The translations under genes and the position numbers were made by a program. A stretch of DNA of 5,608 nt from positions 6,811-12,418 of the forward strand of contig DPKV01000212.1 of NCBI GenBank assembly GCA_003542325.1, read 5' to 3'. Positions 5,556 through 5,608 of the stretch are shown here, one piece after another. This DNA comes from Anaerolineaceae bacterium. Its GTDB lineage: Bacteria; Chloroflexota; Anaerolineae; Anaerolineales; Anaerolineaceae. Within the stretch, counting starts at the first letter, position 1; every line of letters starts with the position of its first letter. The notes below the pieces were generated by a model, which saw nothing but the letters and a program-made list of their open reading frames with translations, searched no databases and was not told the origin of the DNA.

Positions 5556-5584
5556 ATTTTAGCCGCAGAAAATGGGATTGTCAA
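5556..5584 (-). promoter_or_regulatory. Near-consensus sigma70 promoter of the regulator/MIP18 operon
   Basis: On the minus strand there is a perfect TTGACA -35 box (5584-5579), a 17-base spacer and TAAAAT (5561-5556), one mismatch from TATAAT. Upstream, 5585-5608 is very AT-rich and could act as an UP element. The start point should fall near 5549, giving a leader of about 40 nt before the ATG at 5508. So strong a core promoter normally needs a repressor, which fits the Fur-like site downstream or autoregulation by the encoded regulator. Confidence 0.78.
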
Positions 5585-5608
5585 TATATTAGATATTTAG
5601 GATAAAAA

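Noticed and set aside
5562..5608. Cyanobacterial-type SufR operator (CAAC-N6-GTTG) at the regulator promoter
   Set aside because: No such dyad is present; only AT-rich sequence and the core promoter are seen.

Overview
The window looks like ordinary chromosome from an anaerobic or facultative bacterium of middling GC content. The set feoA, feoB, SAM methyltransferase and SCP2 protein, together with the style of the COG2345-type regulator and the MIP18-family protein, recalls Chloroflexota (Anaerolineae-like). That placement is an inference from protein character and is not proven here. No mobile element, CRISPR array, tRNA or rRNA is visible, and there is no gene-free stretch longer than about 170 bases.

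Layout: (1) Positions 1-1232, minus strand: a zinc-dependent medium-chain dehydrogenase is followed 12 nt later by the start of a PHP-domain phosphoesterase-like gene that runs off the left edge. (2) Positions 1233-1400: a divergent intergenic region with three perfect or near-perfect 13-bp tandem repeats that abut a strong sigma70-type promoter (TTGACT-17-TAGAAT) reading right. An imperfect FNR/CRP-like dyad lies over the -35 and spacer. (3) Positions 1401-4452, plus strand: a very tightly packed four-gene unit, feoA, feoB, a UbiE-like methyltransferase and an SCP2 sterol-carrier-type protein. The junctions are a 1-nt overlap, a 1-nt gap and a 20-nt overlap. (4) Positions 4481-4500: a hairpin that can serve as a shared, bidirectional terminator. 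(5) Positions 4536-5608, minus strand: a near-consensus promoter (TTGACA-17-TAAAAT), a Fur-box-like 19-mer (15/19 to the classical consensus), a SufR-like HTH regulator with four C-terminal cysteines, and a MIP18/DUF59 (SufT-like) gene 1 nt behind it.

The theme of the right two thirds is iron. FeoA/FeoB import Fe(II). The convergent operon carries a probable Fe-S-sensing repressor/activator and a probable Fe-S maturation factor, and it has a candidate Fur site of its own. The most interesting part is the methyltransferase and SCP2 pair in the feo operon. It mirrors the enterobacterial ubiE-ubiJ arrangement (UbiE-type methyltransferase next to an SCP2 lipid-binding partner) and suggests a lipid- or quinone-methylating module co-expressed with ferrous iron uptake. 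The dehydrogenase/PHP pair on the left appears unrelated.
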